From Platycnemis pennipes (Eukaryota; Arthropoda; Insecta; Odonata; Platycnemididae): a stretch of DNA of 64,000 bases. Under the pieces are notes generated by a model that saw only the letters and a program-made list of their open reading frames with translations, searched no databases and was not told where the DNA came from. The position numbers were made by a program, and so were the translations under genes. The stretch's first letter is position 1. Each line of letters opens with the position of its first letter. Below, in pieces: positions 24,096 to 37,864 of this stretch. The DNA lies in the NCBI GenBank assembly GCA_933228895.1, contig OW121847.1:125406350-125470349 (forward strand). Reading direction: 5' to 3'.

Positions 24096-27000
24096 AGAGA
24101 TTTTGCCAGAATAATGAAGACAACTAGCGTCAAATTAACGTTTTCCTTTGTTATCAATTTTTTTAACAATCTGAAATTAATTCTGTCAATTTAAGTGGTG
24201 AAGTCTAGATTCTTACCTGTGGGAATAAAAGGGGTAATTACCTCCCTACTGATATTTATACATTTCCAGGTTTTAATGGCAAGACATAATTATTGGATAG
24301 AATCACAACAAACAAACGTGAGGTACCTTATGGACGCAAAACATCAACACATTAATACAAAAAACATTCACAATATAGACATATTTGTTGGATTGCAATG
24401 CCATTGGAACCGAAAATAAGAATAAAGGCAACTCATCCTAGAGTATCTTCCCTCCATCGCAAAATAAATAAAAGAAACTCATCTGCATTGTAGAAATTTA
24501 GAAGTGACATTTGTATTTGCCAAATTAATGCTGATCAGATTGCTGGGGAAAAAAATTGGGATATCCCAACTTCTTACTTCATTCTCCATCCACAAATCCA
24601 CCCGGCGATTCTCTTAACAATATAATCTTTCCTAGGAAATTTTCTCTTCTCAAGGAAGGCTCAACTTCCCTTCTGTGCAGGATCTTGCCATCCATTAAGA
24701 TTTCGGCTTCGACGTGCCAATACTCACACCTCTGCTCAGAGTTCCTCTGTACCATCTACTATTTCTTGACTTCTTCACACTTCTTTCCTTTCTCTAGGAA
24801 TAGCGTGAGTTTCGAATTTAAACTATACCTTCCTAAGCTATAAGCGGCTAAGATTTTGTACCAAAATGTGGGCACGCATTGTGCTGTATATTGAGGTCTG
24901 TGCCAATTAATTTGCCAGTGTGCCTCGCGGAGTTTGGCGAAGCGAGGAATATTCGTCCCATGGGAAGCACTGACGAAGTTGGAGCGACGTCCTGCATAAT
25001 CATGGTCTTACCAAGTTCGCCATGACGGCCGAGGACGAATATAAGGGAGAAGTTCTGCGGCCTCTCCAACCCGCAGTGGCGAGGTACGCGGCAAACAACC
25101 GAGCGATGTCATTTTGAGCGGTGATATAACTACCCACGTTCCATATCTCAGGCCAAGGTTACGTAGACATCTTAAGTTTAGTAATGACCTCTTTCCTTAG
25201 CTGCCTGGTCAAGGAAGAGTATTGTCGTTCTTGTTGATAAATATTAAATACCATTTTGAAGTGAAGGATTGTACAGTATCAGTTCAGTGACATATTAGAT
25301 AGAAAGTTATAAGTTAAAAAGACAACCCGAGCAATCACAATACTAATTACTACCTTATGAAGGAAGAGTAATATTGTTTTCACAGTTAATATTAAATAGA
25401 AATTCGTAGAGAAGACTTGTACCGATTAAGTGATCTACATAGATGAAAAATGGAGCTGCTCTTAAATAATGTAATGCGTACATGTTGCATAAACTTGCAT
25501 GGATGAGAATAATAATTAAGTCATTAATAGTGTGAGTGTTCCAGAAGAATATAATTTCCCCATGTTAAAAGTTCCCGATATAGATAGAACTCTATTTTTC
25601 GCCACTTAGTTGCATTACAAATTTATGCTCAAATGGAAATATCTTAAATGTTTATTGAATAATAATTCATATATTACTCCCATTTGTTGCATAAATATTT
25701 TGTCCTCGGATTATAGTATGCTACCAATAGTAGTTTTCGATAAATAGTTGTTCCATGCAACCTAAATAAAATTTTCTAGAGATTTAAAAGAATTCTTGTA
25801 TTTAAAAATAGCTATCAATATGGTGTAATCATTCTGTTGCCTGTAGTACATAAATTATGTTAGGATCCAAATTTATAGAGCTAGAATGGGTACCGTGCAC
25901 GGATTACCGTGCCCGTGTACCGTGTAGGGAGTGTTGGAAGGATAAAGTTTCTATAATTCAACATTAGTTGAGAAATTTTGTTTCCTATTCCATCAAATTT
26001 ATGCACCAAACTTATTTATAACTAAGGAAAATAGGTTGGCGATATCGGAATTTCGTATGATTACCATCGAATACCACTTTATACTTGTATTTTCCGTTTA
26101 ATAAAGGCTGAGAAAACGACTGCAGGTCCGTAAGTTTTTTTTACAACCCATTCATTCACTTGCATCAGTAGGCAAGACGATTCTCTGGCCAAAACTCGAA
26201 CAAAACGTGGCCGAGGTGAAACTTTTATGAACTTATTTCACTTCAAACGATTTACGACGGAAAAAAGGAGAAAGGAATCGGAAAAGATTCTATTTTACGA
26301 AGGACCCATTTTATGAGGCTTTACTCCGCAATTCCAGAGGAAGGGACTTGCGAAAGTATGAATCTGCACGTTCCCAACCCGCAAGGCGATGGAAAAAGAC
26401 CTTGCTCTCTTCGGACAACTTCTTAAAACTTCCCTTCTCTTTTTTTTTGATAGCCCATCAACTTCAGTTCAAAGTGCGTATGATTGCGAGTGTTTTATCG
26501 CACGGTATTTTAGCGAATGAGGGCCCTACTTCCTTCCCCGCGATTTTCCTCCGACCCGATCGCAGCCTCCGGACTGGAATTTCCATCCTCTCCGGCCATT
26601 CTCTCTCGTCTTTATTTTTTTAAACCAATCCTCTTCCTTGCTCTCCCTTGATGGGAGACCTTTGGGGGTCCTCTTGGGCCTTCATTTATTTCGTCCATAA
26701 GATCTTGTTCGGGGGAACTCCCTAACCGTTGGTGCGTCTACCTCCAACCACATTCCTCAAACTCATGTCTCAGAATCAACTCCGCCCGCTCAAAATCCAT
26801 GCGCTTTTTCATCTTCCTCTCCGGAGAGGACCCCATCTCATTTCTTTCCTCCGCCACCTCACTGCCTTGATGGCAAACCCGAACAATTCTCATTCCATAT
26901 TTGAACTCGGTCACATGGGGTCTGTTCTCTTCCCACTCTTTTCCAAAAATGAAAAAAATAGCACCTTCGCATCTTGAGACTTCCTCTTGAGGTCTTCCAG

Positions 27001-27335
27001 TTTTTTTTCCACGTTCATTCACCCTTGATGACGACGTTTTCGCGGGAGTTTCTGCCCGAAACTTCGGGTATTAAGCGATTCATACGTCCCATGCATAAAA
27101 AAGATCGATTTTTCCCCAAATTATTTCATTTTACAAAATTCTTCAATTGTTTTATTGTGATAGCATAACTTTACCGCTACTCGATGGATTTTTAAAGTTC
27201 TCTTGGGCTTTGTAAAACTTTCTTCACTGCATTTTACATCCTTACTTTGGGCTCTTGAATTCATGGGCAAGAAATAGGTATAATTGAGTGTATGATTGTG
27301 TGTGGCCAATGGGGATAGAAATATTACCTTAATAT
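24096..27335. other. No recognisable gene
   Basis: AT-rich with GC-richer patches at 24860-25130 and 26300-26720. Small repeats of ACCGTGC at 25893-25925. The frames at 24848-25069 (minus), 26348-26623 and 26729-26977 have no recognisable domain. Confidence 0.45.
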
Positions 27336-27505
27336 GATGAAATGTAGAGGAATTACGTTAGTGAGAAGACGTGTAGAGGAATTACGTTAATATGAAGATA
27401 TGTACAGGAATTGAGATAATATGAAGAGGTTGGCCGATAGAAGAATCGAGTGGAAGGCTGCGTCAAACCATTCCTAGGATTGACCGAGGATGATGATGAT
27501 GGTAT
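27336..27505 (+). repeat. Short tandem repeat leading into a LINE 3' terminus with (GAT)n tail
   Basis: Three degenerate units of about 30-35 bp, each with TGTA(G/C)AGGAATT followed by a GAAGA-type end, lie at about 27344-27430. Immediately after, the frame R-L-A-D-R-R-I-E-W-K-A-A-S-N-H-S ends in a stop and then GATGATGATGATGG. That C-terminal signature plus a GAT-repeat tail is characteristic of a widespread arthropod LINE 3' end. Only the extreme end is present. Confidence 0.5.
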
Positions 27506-28129
27506 GCACCTTATTTTTGTTCCTGACGAAATTTAATTTTTTTCAAACGACTACAGGTAGGTTAAACTGAGAGTGCTCTAATAATAGCATGCCTAACCGT
27601 TTTCGTGTTTGAAACATATACATTTATATGTATATTGATTCACTCTCTCATTTCTCCACAGTTTCACCCTTCCTTTCAGTCGGTAAAACGTTTATGGCGA
27701 GTAGAGTGGCTACCTTCATTGATCTTCACTTTATAGCGCATGCATGTCATGATGACTTTAATATTAGTCTTCGTTTGGTGAGGCCGGACTGTAGGCTGTA
27801 GCTCTGGTGCAAAAAGATAAACGAAATTTCTGCTGCCACAAGGCATTTCATATCTGAACGTATCCTGCAAAAATCTCGTCAAATGGGATCAAAAAGTCTT
27901 TCCGCCAACTCTAGGCTTCCATATACTTCCATTGCCCTAATCTACTCCTCATTCGAGAAATAAAGGAGCGAAGGCATTCCCCTGACTCTGCTCCCCACTC
28001 TTTGCCAACACTCCTTCTTGTGGAGACCTGGAATCCGGGCGAGGTCCTTTTTCACCCCCGAATAGTTTTCTTCGGCTGTCACCCAGGGGAGCAAAGGGCA
28101 TCGGGGGCCTCTATTGGGAGGGATGAACA
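27506..28129. other. No recognisable gene
   Basis: Mixed-composition DNA. At 27780-27850 a short block resembles 17890-17960 (a CTCTGGTGCA-type block and related words), possibly a shared repeat, but too short to classify. Confidence 0.35.
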
Positions 28130-28560
28130 GTGGACGAAGGATGGAAGTTCAAGAAAGTATAGTGGGGCTGGGAGGGAAACTAGCGTGATTGAGGGACGGA
28201 AGACGAGAGTGGTCGCGGGAGGGAGAGGTGGGGAACCAAGTTTTTTAAGAGTTTCCCTCTGCGGAACATGAAATTCTGCCGAGAAAGAGGGAGAGAAGAG
28301 GAAGAGGGCAAGACGATGAGAGGGAATGGGGGAAGGGCAGCGGAGATGGAAGCAGCGACGAGGGATTGAGAGTTAAACGAGGGGGCGTCAATTTTTTTCG
28401 GTCGGGTGTGCTCGGAGGGGAAGGATGCGACGATGGGGGCGGAGAAGGGGGAGGAGGTGTGGGGATTGGGTGAGGAGGGGAGATGATGGGGTGGAAGGCG
28501 AGAGAAAATTCGATTCGCTTCCGACTCATTTCCCTCCCGATACCATCCCCCCTCCTCCCG
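28130..28560 (+). repeat. Purine/G-rich low-complexity tract
   Basis: Purine-dominated with dense G runs (28425-28495: GGGGGCGG, GGGGGAGGAGG, GAGGGGAG), so G-quadruplex potential on the plus strand. Long open frames on both strands here (28180-28644 minus, 28425-28709 plus) are composition artefacts. Confidence 0.65.
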
Positions 28561-29829
28561 GCCGGACCTTCCCTCTCTCCCCCTTGTCCCTCCCGCCCGA
28601 AAAAAATAGGGTGACTTCGTCCCTAATCTCCACGCCTCTCCCAACCCGGGAAAGATTCATGAAACGCTGGGAATCGTTCTCGATTGCCGGTTATTGCCGC
28701 TGGTGTTGAGGCGATCTGAGCGCGACTTCATGACTTCCACTCTCTCCCATGGTCTTCGGTCGGAAGCCTCCCTCAGTGTGACCGACGACCCTTCAAAGCT
28801 CCGCATCGAAATCCCTTGAATCCATGGGGCGTATCTTGAGGCGGAAATTGAACACGGCATACCGAAATATCCGCCAAGGGAAGACATGTTTTGAGCCATG
28901 CTGTCCTGCAAATCGTATACATAGATGGGGATAGAATAATTGATATAGCCCTTTGCATCCAAATTGTGTGACTCGTGAAAATCACTGGATAAAAAAAGAA
29001 GGAGGCATAAGATAAGTCATTATTCATTAAAAAGTATCTAATAAGCACTATCGGAACATGTTAATGAAACCCGGACTGAGAGTGTTATGCCATTTGTAAA
29101 CAGATACTCTAAATCAGATACATATGGAACTGCAGAGTCCATCTTTTTCAATTCCACAGATGTTTTGTACCAAGATTAAACTCAGCACTATGTTTTCAGT
29201 TCCATGGTTTACTAATATAAGTGAAATATCGGGACAATATGGTCTAGGTTTTTAATATACAAGCAATTTCGACGCTTAAGGAATTGGTGGAAGTCAAGTT
29301 TTTTCCCAAAATTAAAACAGCATTTTATGTGGTATAAACCCTCTTATAACTAAGGAAAATAGGTTCAAATGAGCGAAAATATTCAGTACAAAAGAAAAAA
29401 TTACTCTGACTTTACTTTGCATTAGTGCTCCTCCACACTCGTGTATAACAAATCCTTTGTAGGGACCAATATCCGTTACACTCGTCTATAGTAAATCCTT
29501 TGTAGCAAGCATTCAGATATAATCACATCACAATAAGAAGCATTGAAATTCTTCATACAAAACCGCTTTCTGATACCAGAAAATTCTATTCGAACCAATA
29601 TCTCCATTATTCCACTTTGGAATTTACACACACACACACACATTGACTCCAAATGTGCCTTTGAATCTCGCATCGCACTACATAACGCTTCTCACCCGCC
29701 ATTTTTTGCCCAATGGTTCAATAACCCCAGAGTTTCTTTGCGCTGCCTTGTTTGTATATGACTGAGCCTTGATGAAAAGATGCTATTTTCGTCTCAAAAG
29801 GAATTTTAGCTCTTTGACGTTGCTTCCAA
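28561..29829. other. No gene recognised; CA microsatellite and a PLE-like hairpin
   Basis: 28561-28870 is GC-rich; the rest is AT-rich. A (CA)n run lies at 29626-29642. At 29767-29801 a hairpin (GATGAAAA at 29771-29778 with TTTTCGTC at 29786-29793, outer CCTT/AAGG) follows TTTGTATATGACTGAG, resembling the stem region before PLE 3' ends. No terminal module or duplication was found, so it is not called as an element. Confidence 0.35.
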
Positions 29830-30160
29830 CCGAGTCATGGGTTGCGGGAGCATAGCGCTTCAACCCAAAAAGGAGAAGGGAGATTTCGGGCCACAGTTTG
29901 GCAGAGGGTTGGGGAGAGAGACGAGGAGATACAGGGGCGGATCACATGGAGGGAGAAAAGAGGGATTTAAAGGGATGAAAACGGGATGGAGAAAAAAGCG
30001 GAGAGGGGTGGAAAGACGAACAAACACCGCAGCCGTTGCGTTGCGCCCGTTCAGCAGTAAGAGTGGGAGAATGAAGTTTGGGGTAAAGCAAAAGGAAACG
30101 GAAGGCGGATATAAGGATATGGATGGGAAAGAGAATGGGTTGTGGAGACAGAAGAGGTGA
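29830..30160 (+). repeat. Purine-rich low-complexity tract
   Basis: Strong plus-strand purine bias (GAGAGACGAGGAG, GGGAGAAAAGAGGG). The overlapping 107- and 129-residue frames on opposite strands have biased composition and no domain. Confidence 0.6.
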
Positions 30161-31856
30161 GATAAAAGAAAGGAAAGCCATTAAATGGAGAACAGTTTCG
30201 AAGTCTCCCAAAGGAAGAGCGGAAAGAGCTACATCAGGATAGTAGTGGAAAAGTTGACTTAATAAGAAGGGTGACCGACATGCATTGATGCAAGAACCTT
30301 TCTCTGGATAGACACTAAGGCGATGCATCACTTAACAGACTAGAAGGTGAGTTGGATAAAAATTATGTGGAAGGAATGAGAGGAGAGAATATTTGAAATT
30401 TATCGAGGGAGAAGATGAGAGTGACAATGTCGTTTCCTGTGGACAGCAACCTATTTAAAGCTCCCAGGCATTGCTTTTTCAAAGGGCTCAGGGAAGGGGT
30501 TAGAAGTATGGAAAGAGGGAATTCAGTGGGAATGCTACGTTCTCTGTTTTCCAGCACTTTCATGGTAGAAAACTAACAAAGGCGTTGAAGCTAATTTGCT
30601 CCGATCCGGCAAATATTCTCCGCCTCGATAACAAAGATATATTTTTCTACGAATCGTAGAACGTTTATAAAGTAGCGCTATCTAGGTATTGAGGGTGCTC
30701 AAATAATAAAATCTCACACAGGAAGATTATATTAGTGCAAATAGAAAAGCTTTTCCAATGATTCATAAATTTTCTCGAGCTAACTTGAATGTACACAGGA
30801 ATAATATGAGCGCTTTATTAAATTCTGCAAATTAACTTTGTTTCACGGCTTTCTCAATGAATGAATTATGGTGGTGGTGTTGCCGAAAATATGGTCGGTG
30901 GTAACTTAGTTATCAGTTCATTCTTAGCAAATGAATAAATAGTTGCTTTACCTCAATATTGATTAATTCTGTAGTTACTATAGTAAATGTGTAAATTTTG
31001 GCCTAAGTCATTTCTATGTTTCCTAAACCCTAATATTTTCACTAAAATTCAACAAAAGCTATAATTTCAACATATTTTTCCTTTTAAATTTAGCATAACA
31101 AGTAAGAAACCTACGAGGTTTGCAAAAATTTGGCATAAGTACAGGGGTAGGGTAGGATGCAGAGCATAGAATAATGAATAATCACCAAAGCCAAAGCAAT
31201 AGTTTTCTTCAACTTGCTCAGTGACTTAAAATCCGCATTGTTCACCTGTTTCCGCAAAGGTAAGAGCAAATGAAATTACATTCTACGATACTGAAAATAG
31301 ATCGGCAGAACGCCTTTTGATTAGTGAGGCACATTGGAAAATATGCTTGTTAAATCCTCGAAGCCTAAAGCCTATCTCCAGCTTTAATATCACCTTTCAC
31401 AGATCCATTATGGTTATTGGTATTTGTACTACTAGTTAAAGTCTTGCCACTCGAATAATTACACATAATAATAGAGTTTTATATTTAAAATAGGAATATT
31501 TCCGTTCAAGAATGTAAGTACCGTTGGGCTGTAATTTCATGATATCAACTGACTAACCTACAAGCGACCTCGAGGGTATGTGACAGAGTTATCACCGAGC
31601 ATGCTTTGTACCTACTTCATTTTCACCCCTAACGTTCATATATAAATATTTACACGTTCTAACAAACGAGAGATCACAATCATTGTCATCACTTTCGCTA
31701 TGAAGTGTCCTCTCCTAGCTAGAGATAAGAACAGACAGGGAGTAAAGAAATAATTGAAATGAGACGAACGTGTTTAGGAAGCTTGATAAGGCTAGATACT
31801 AACCATCAAGTTGCTTGAAACCCTATTATGTAGCATATTTCATTTTAGTAGCATTT
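30161..31856. other. No recognisable gene
   Basis: AT-rich. The short frames (for example 30363-30563 minus) show nothing recognisable. No repeat detected by eye. Confidence 0.45.
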
Positions 31857-31945
31857 TTGAATGTCAATACTGCATGCTTGGTGATATTCACCCCCTGCCA
31901 TACACCCTAGGCTGGCAGGGTATCACGTACATGTAGATAAAATAT
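31857..31945 (+). repeat. CR1-type LINE 3' terminus
   Basis: The sequence TTCACCCCCTGCCA...GGCAGGGTAT with an intervening short loop, then GTACATGTAGAT, matches 8008-8086, the 3' end of the CR1-type copy at 7343-8088. Upstream, GCATGCTTGGTGA parallels GCATGTTTGGTGA. Only the terminal part is present, as expected for a severely 5'-truncated LINE. Confidence 0.7.
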
Positions 31946-31969
31946 ATGTAAAAACTGCTTTGACAGGTC

Positions 31970-32760
31970 AGTGGGACGTGGAGGAGAAAAAGCGGCGCTG
32001 AATATGAGGAGGACAGTATCGTTTATTAAATGGCACAGACAAATCTTGAATTTGCCTCGTTGTACTACCCTTCCCTTCATGGAAGGAATGGCAGGGAGGA
32101 AATAGTGAGGGATGTTGAAAGGAACTGTGGAAAAAACCTTGCCAGCAGCAAGAGTGTTTGAAGAAGAATGACAAGCCTGACACGAGGATGAAAGCGACCG
32201 AGAGAGAGAGAGATAGGTGCTTAAATGGTCCAGGTACGGGGGTAGTGAAGAGAAAGGGAGAGAGATAAAAGTCTGGAGGGGAGAGGAGAGAATGTACGCA
32301 CCGGAGTGGTCCGCGTGTTCGCCGTGGAGGGATATTAGGGAAACGGGAGGAGGAGGAGGTGCGGGCCGCGCAAAAGGGAAGGTTCGAAGAGGAGATGTTG
32401 CAAGGAACAAAGACTCTCCGCAAATGGCGCGTGTGGAGAGGGACCCAGTGGGAGGGAGGGAAAGGGAGGAAGAAGTGGTGGAGGAACACGGTTCGGCACT
32501 CGCTTGATGCGACGGTTGCGTACGAGGTGCGGTGCCATGTCGGGAGCGGATGGAGGAGCGGGGACGGCCGGAGGACGGGCAGACGTGCGTCGAGGACTTG
32601 AGGGGGTGCAGCAAACGGGCGCGGCGGATGCTGGAGAACCGGCGAGGAAAGGGAAGCTTTGTGTCGGCTATGAGAGGTGGTTTTGAAGGGGGAAGGGATA
32701 TTCTGCGCAGAGGGGGAGAAATCTCTGGGGACGAATGGGAAGGCTTGTGGTGCAGTAATT
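31970..32760 (+). repeat. Long purine-rich tract with (GA)n
   Basis: About 0.8 kb of purine-skewed, partly GC-rich sequence with a (GA)n run at 32200-32213. It produces the longest open frames of the window (31907-32614 and 31968-32783 minus; 32217-32507 and others plus). These overlap on both strands, are Ser/Pro/Leu- or Arg/Gly-rich, and contain no domain. Positions 32326-32342 are repeated exactly at 33008-33024, between the two palindromes. Confidence 0.6.
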
Positions 32761-32929
32761 AACATGATTCGCTTCCTGATCAATCACGAGAAATCCTTCA
32801 TTGATATCTACCGACTGAAATGTTTTAACATTGGCGCCTATGTTCACGTTTCAGACGACAAAAGTCCAACATCACTGGCCATCGATCGATTGGACTCCGC
32901 TCTCCATTCGATTCTTCGATTGGCTAATT

Positions 32930-33007
32930 TTGTCATGTTTTCATAATTGTACCCTTTTATACCCATCATGATGGGTATAAAAGGGTACAATTATGAAAAC
33001 ATGACAA
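32930..33007. repeat. Perfect 78-bp spacer-less palindrome
   Basis: Every base from 32930 pairs with its counterpart out to 33007 around a centre between 32968 and 32969 (CCATCA|TGATGG). That gives two 39-bp arms with no spacer and no mismatch; pairing stops at 32929/33008 (T/G). I checked all 39 pairs. Long spacer-less palindromes are unstable in replication, so this is recent, or protected, or an assembly fold-back. Confidence 0.95.
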
Positions 33008-33027
33008 GGAGGGATATTAGGGAATTA

Positions 33028-33090
33028 GAGGCAAAACTGAATGCATAAAGTGCATACTCCGTATGCACTTTATGCATTCAGTTTTGCCTC
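33028..33090. repeat. Perfect 30-bp inverted repeat with 3-bp spacer
   Basis: Arms at 33028-33057 and 33061-33090 (GAGGCAAAACTG... and ...CAGTTTTGCCTC) are exact complements around a TCC spacer (33058-33060). Only 20 bp separate it from the 78-bp palindrome. Of these, the first 17 (33008-33024) duplicate 32326-32342. Confidence 0.95.
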
Positions 33091-35689
33091 AAAGGCTATC
33101 ATATACAGGGAATCATATCTCAAAAGGTTTTTGATGGGGTTTTCCTGTCTTATTTGTAATGTTTTCATCATGGTTTCCTTCATTTCTCTTCACTTAGAAT
33201 TGATTTGAGAATTCATTCATCAGTCCTTAGATATTTGTCCAGAAATAGACATTTTAGAATATGAATTTTTATCAGAATTTGTGTTCAAAAGGCAGTATCA
33301 ATCATGTTAAAATACATTAATTTAGTTTCAGGGGAATGCTGGCTACTGACTGCGAAGTGACATAGAAATTCGAATGGAGGAAGAAAACATTTTATCAAAA
33401 CCGAACACCTTGGGTAGTGAAAAAAATTCGGGAAATGAAAAGTGGGGTCTAATCTTAGTGAGGGGGGGGGGGAGGGGGGGAGAGAACAGAAAAAGCTCAA
33501 AATACAAACTTTTTTGCCTGATTTGTTATTTGTATTTAGTCCATTGATCGTCAACGCAAACAAACGGGTATTAAATGATAACCGCTAATATAATACTCCC
33601 AGATATACGCCCGTTCACCGGATTATATGGGGAAATACGCAGTCCAAAAATTAAGTGGTGAGGGATAGTTAATAAATAAAACAATAATAATACATATAAT
33701 AATAACAATATTTGTATCTGCTGCGTACGTACGATCCAAAAATAAACGTAGTTACTTTTCTTATGGGCCTCGCAAGTCACCACGAAAACTGCCAAACCCC
33801 TCTCGAGTCTCTGGTCAATAAGATTGAAATAAAACCCGATGCTATCAGGAGACTCAGAGGTGGACGTTACAACAGATCAAAATAATAACATTATTTACAA
33901 TAATAAAATATTTACCAATTCATCAATGAAGAATAGCGATTTTGTCTCGATCCTGCAAGATATAACAAAGACTTCCATTTTTCCAAACAAAGACTTATTA
34001 GAAAGACTTCCACTACAATCTTGTTATAACGTATTATCTAACTTAAATACTTGATATTGTGCCTATTAATTTATATTCCTTGTTATTTTATGCTTTATTT
34101 TCAAGTCATTTAAATCATTATTTATGCTGCCTTTTTTAAATTTCTTTTTCCTCAAAGTGTTTTCTTTAATTTTATATAGTGGTTTTGATTGTAATGGTTA
34201 TGTAATTATTGGTTCGACCAATTATAGTTTAACCAATAAACCTTTACCAATTGATGGCTATGTATTCATTACATTCGTATTTATTATTTACTGTTAATTT
34301 ATATGTGTTATATTGCTCTATTATGAAATTTGTACGGCTGTTGACTTGACTACATTCGCTTTATCTTTTCTTTTGGGTATGTAATATTTTTTTTCAATGT
34401 TCCAGGGGACTTATAGTCCAAGAACAATAAAAAACTTTTTCAATTTCAAGTAGTTAAAAAATTACAAATATTTACTACGGAAGTTGCTTCGTAGATGGTG
34501 CTCATATCTTTATCTAATTAGAATCAGTCTCATTAATCATTTTCGGACTGTGCATGCTGTTGATAAAAATTCTAAGTGAGTGTAACTGAACGGAAGCATA
34601 ATACAGAATGTAGTGCCGGATTCGAAATACAAAATGAAGTGACCTTGAAGGCTGAATAATTGATTAATCTATCATGACTGTGGCAGTACATCATTTTGAA
34701 TTTTAAATAAAATGATCTTCAATAATTATATTTATTTAAATTTCAAAATTAAATATTATGAGCATGAGAGGTTATTATATAAAACATGTTCCACTTAGTT
34801 TCAAACGAGTTTTTTTGGTGATGCAAATTTATTATGATTATATGCTATTTTATTTGCATGATAAGATGAAAATTATGATAATTCCCATCTTTATGATCAA
34901 CGCTAGTAAGCTATTATCCTCGATGGACTACTGCCCCAGAAAATCGTCATTTGCCATCCCGGGACAATCATAGCCTCTCAACTTGAACTGGTGTGCATAC
35001 AACAAGAAGGATATTTCTGCTTTCCCATTTGGCTTCATTGACCGGAAGAAGAAAACCAATTTAAATTGTAACTTTCACACTCAGTTTCTGATAACGTATT
35101 ACGTGAACTTCCGTCTACTGAGTTAGCCATGACGGAGCACACGGTATAGGTCCCGTCTGGATGTCTTCCTTTGGGAAGATGAATTTTAAATTTTGATGCA
35201 TTTACTGTCTGTAACTTTAGCAGTGGTTAAATGGCAGGAGACCCATATTTTCACTAAAAATCTACCTCACCTTGCCAAAAAAGTCAGGAACATCGATAAT
35301 TTTTATGACGGTTAATTTTAAACTCATTACGACATAGTAATGTCACTTTTATATAAATCGCTCACCGCAATGAAATCGCTCACCTGACTTCAAACTTATC
35401 TTGGGATTCTTACGCTTTTTGTTCTATTCTCATGAAGATTATCTCTGTTTATAGTAAAATATATCTTTAGTGTCACGAAGCTTCACTCTTATCTACCACT
35501 TTCCTTTTCTGAATTAAACTGTTATTGTGGCCCCAGGTTCCCTTAGCCTAAATGAAAAAAATGAGAAAAGTACCTTGGGCTCAAATATTGATAAAAATCA
35601 TATTGAATCGTAGGTAATAATCATTTGGACGCACGCTTCTGGTTGATAAATGATTACATTTTTCTGATGGAGGGGTATCTTTTTTTGAA
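33091..35689. other. No gene recognised; G-run
   Basis: AT-rich. A pure G tract interrupted once (33462-33480) gives strong quadruplex potential. The frame at 33839-34054 and an overlapping open frame upstream at about 33757-33880 (S-H-H-E-N-C...R-R-L-R-G-G) look somewhat protein-like but match nothing I know. At 34400-34445 a GGGACTTATAGTCC palindromic motif precedes AATAAAAAACTTTTT, perhaps an element end. Confidence 0.35.
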
Positions 35690-35773
35690 TGGGTGTTTTC
35701 AAGTCTGCTTCCGCACTAATAGGCGCTTCAGACCGGGAGGAAGGGTATAAGGATAGGAATGGAAGAGATGGGG
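35690..35773 (-). repeat. SINE-tail copy (inverted relative to 11.6 kb)
   Basis: The reverse complement matches the 95-bp unit duplicated at 11610-11820 with few differences (GACTTGAAAACACCC, CGCACTAATAGGCGCTTCAG on the plus strand here). It has no tRNA-like head next to it, so it is a 3' fragment of the SINE family seen at 60.1-60.4 kb. Confidence 0.7.
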
Positions 35774-37864
35774 GCAGGAATATATTACCTATTAGTTGCA
35801 GGTACTTAGTAACACGTCGTCGTATGTGTGTACTTGGTGATTATTCACCTTCTACGACCGAGTTAATTGCAGAATAATCTGTAAATGTGGTGGTTGATGA
35901 AGTGCTCCTCACGGTCTTGGTACTTGCATATGGTTTCTAATTTTCCCTGGGGGTAAGTATTCACTAGCTGTTTTGAGGGAAAACCTGGAGTGTTCCCTTA
36001 CGGTAAACAATAACACCGTCTATAACTCATTTTGGAGTTGAATTTTATTTCTTTCAATCGCTATTATTATTCAACATGTATAATTTGAATCCCTATTATT
36101 ATTTAACATTATCTTCGAAGTAGTGGAATGAATGAAGCTTCAAACTCATTCACAGAAAATCACATAACAATTTTCATACCAACCGGTTAGCATCTAGGGT
36201 GAAGTTTTAGACCAGGTTTTATTCCGATGAAATATCATCAATTGCCAATAATAAATATTAATGAACTCTGGCATTATGTAAGAGTACTTAAATGGAATCG
36301 GCAAGGAATTGTGGAACCTTTATCTGATTTACTATAGATTATATACATCACCAATATTAGATTTTCTTGAACATAGTTAACCTTATAATAAAATAGTTCC
36401 ATGATGTTTTATGTTAATTTATATTAAAATGTTATTCTGTAAGATATTATTTTTGGGATTCTTTTTGATGGTGTAATTACCATGGATTCGTCAATTAACG
36501 GACATTTTTACATGGGGGCAAAGTGAGTTTTGACGGCAAGACTTGATGAGATGATAAACTTTAGAGTAGAGGCACGAGCGTTTTCCCTAGTGAAATTTCG
36601 TTCTTAATTATCTGGATCAATGGCACCGCAATGAAAAATCTGCAAAGTCATGTGAGTATTTTTTCGGATTTCTGTTAAATAACGGGAAATGAACTCGTAG
36701 GGTAATAAGCTATTCAACGTCAACTACGCTCTATACTGCAGCATACGCATTGCGCAAGCGTGCGTGTACGGATTTGGTCATTGACGAAGGTGGAAGGAAA
36801 AAAAAGGATTTTGACATAAATGGAGAAAACTGGCGAGAGAGTTGGAGAGAAAAGAGTTAACGCCAAAGCCATGGATGAATGTTCTCTCCAATTCGTGAAT
36901 TTCCCCCCCCCCCCCCCCCCCCCCTCACTCACCCAGGAACATGTATTTCCGTTGGTTAATTAAACCGTAGATTAAGAAATAAAGCACAGCGTGAAATTCT
37001 CCGAATACCTTTACACGAGTACGAATTTTTACTTATGAGCGCCAACTGCCGTCAGTAATCACGAACAGTTCGTGTTTTCCAATTCGTTTGCCACCAAGCA
37101 CCCATGGAAAAGACAAATTCATTTGACTATGAATTTCCCGCAAACAAAAACGAGATGGTAATCCGATCAACGATTACACGCCTTTCTGCCCAAGCGTTTA
37201 AAAAAAAGCGAAACGAAATGCCTTGCATTACTAGGATCCTTATCCTTCTTTTTCATTTTTAACTTATATACGGGCGAGAGGGTAGGGTCACAGAAGGGTA
37301 GGGGAGGCGGAAAAGATGGCTCTCTAAGTGCTTCCCACCGCTCTAAGCTATGAAACTAGGACGGCGAGTCATTTCCTACTCGGAGATATCCCGCCGCAAC
37401 CTCTGGGTGATTTGTGACCACGATACAGACCGCATATCGATTAATTCCTTTAAGAGCATCTCGCAATTCTGCGGAACGCCGAGGATCTGTTCTACAACGT
37501 GCAGTCGACCCGCTATATTTCTCATTTATCTCTCAGAATGCACCCCAAATCCTCAGCTGAGAGCTCAAGTTTTCTAGCAAATAAATTTGAGCATCGTAGT
37601 ACTAGCATTTATGTAAATGTCCTTGCTAATATTCCCATTTAGACAGCTACGGTTTCGAAAGCCATTAGCCTCTCCTTTTTTTATTTACAAAACGATATTC
37701 TTTAAAATAACATTTCATGAAATCGTGCATTAAAAGGAATAAATTAGCTCTTAATAATATCTTGAACTACAGCAATATTTCTATGAAAGAAATATCCTTC
37801 ATCCTACATTTACGTGATACCCTTAAATCCAACATAATTGTGTTAGACAGGGTGCCTTTTTCAA
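35774..37864. other. No gene recognised; 22-base poly(C)
   Basis: AT-rich, with an uninterrupted C run at 36903-36924 (poly-G on the minus strand, hence the poly-Gly of the minus frame 36720-36932) and a GC-richer patch at 37260-37570. The frame 37717-37902 ends in the target sequence of the 37.9-kb repeat pair and shows no recognised domain. Confidence 0.4.
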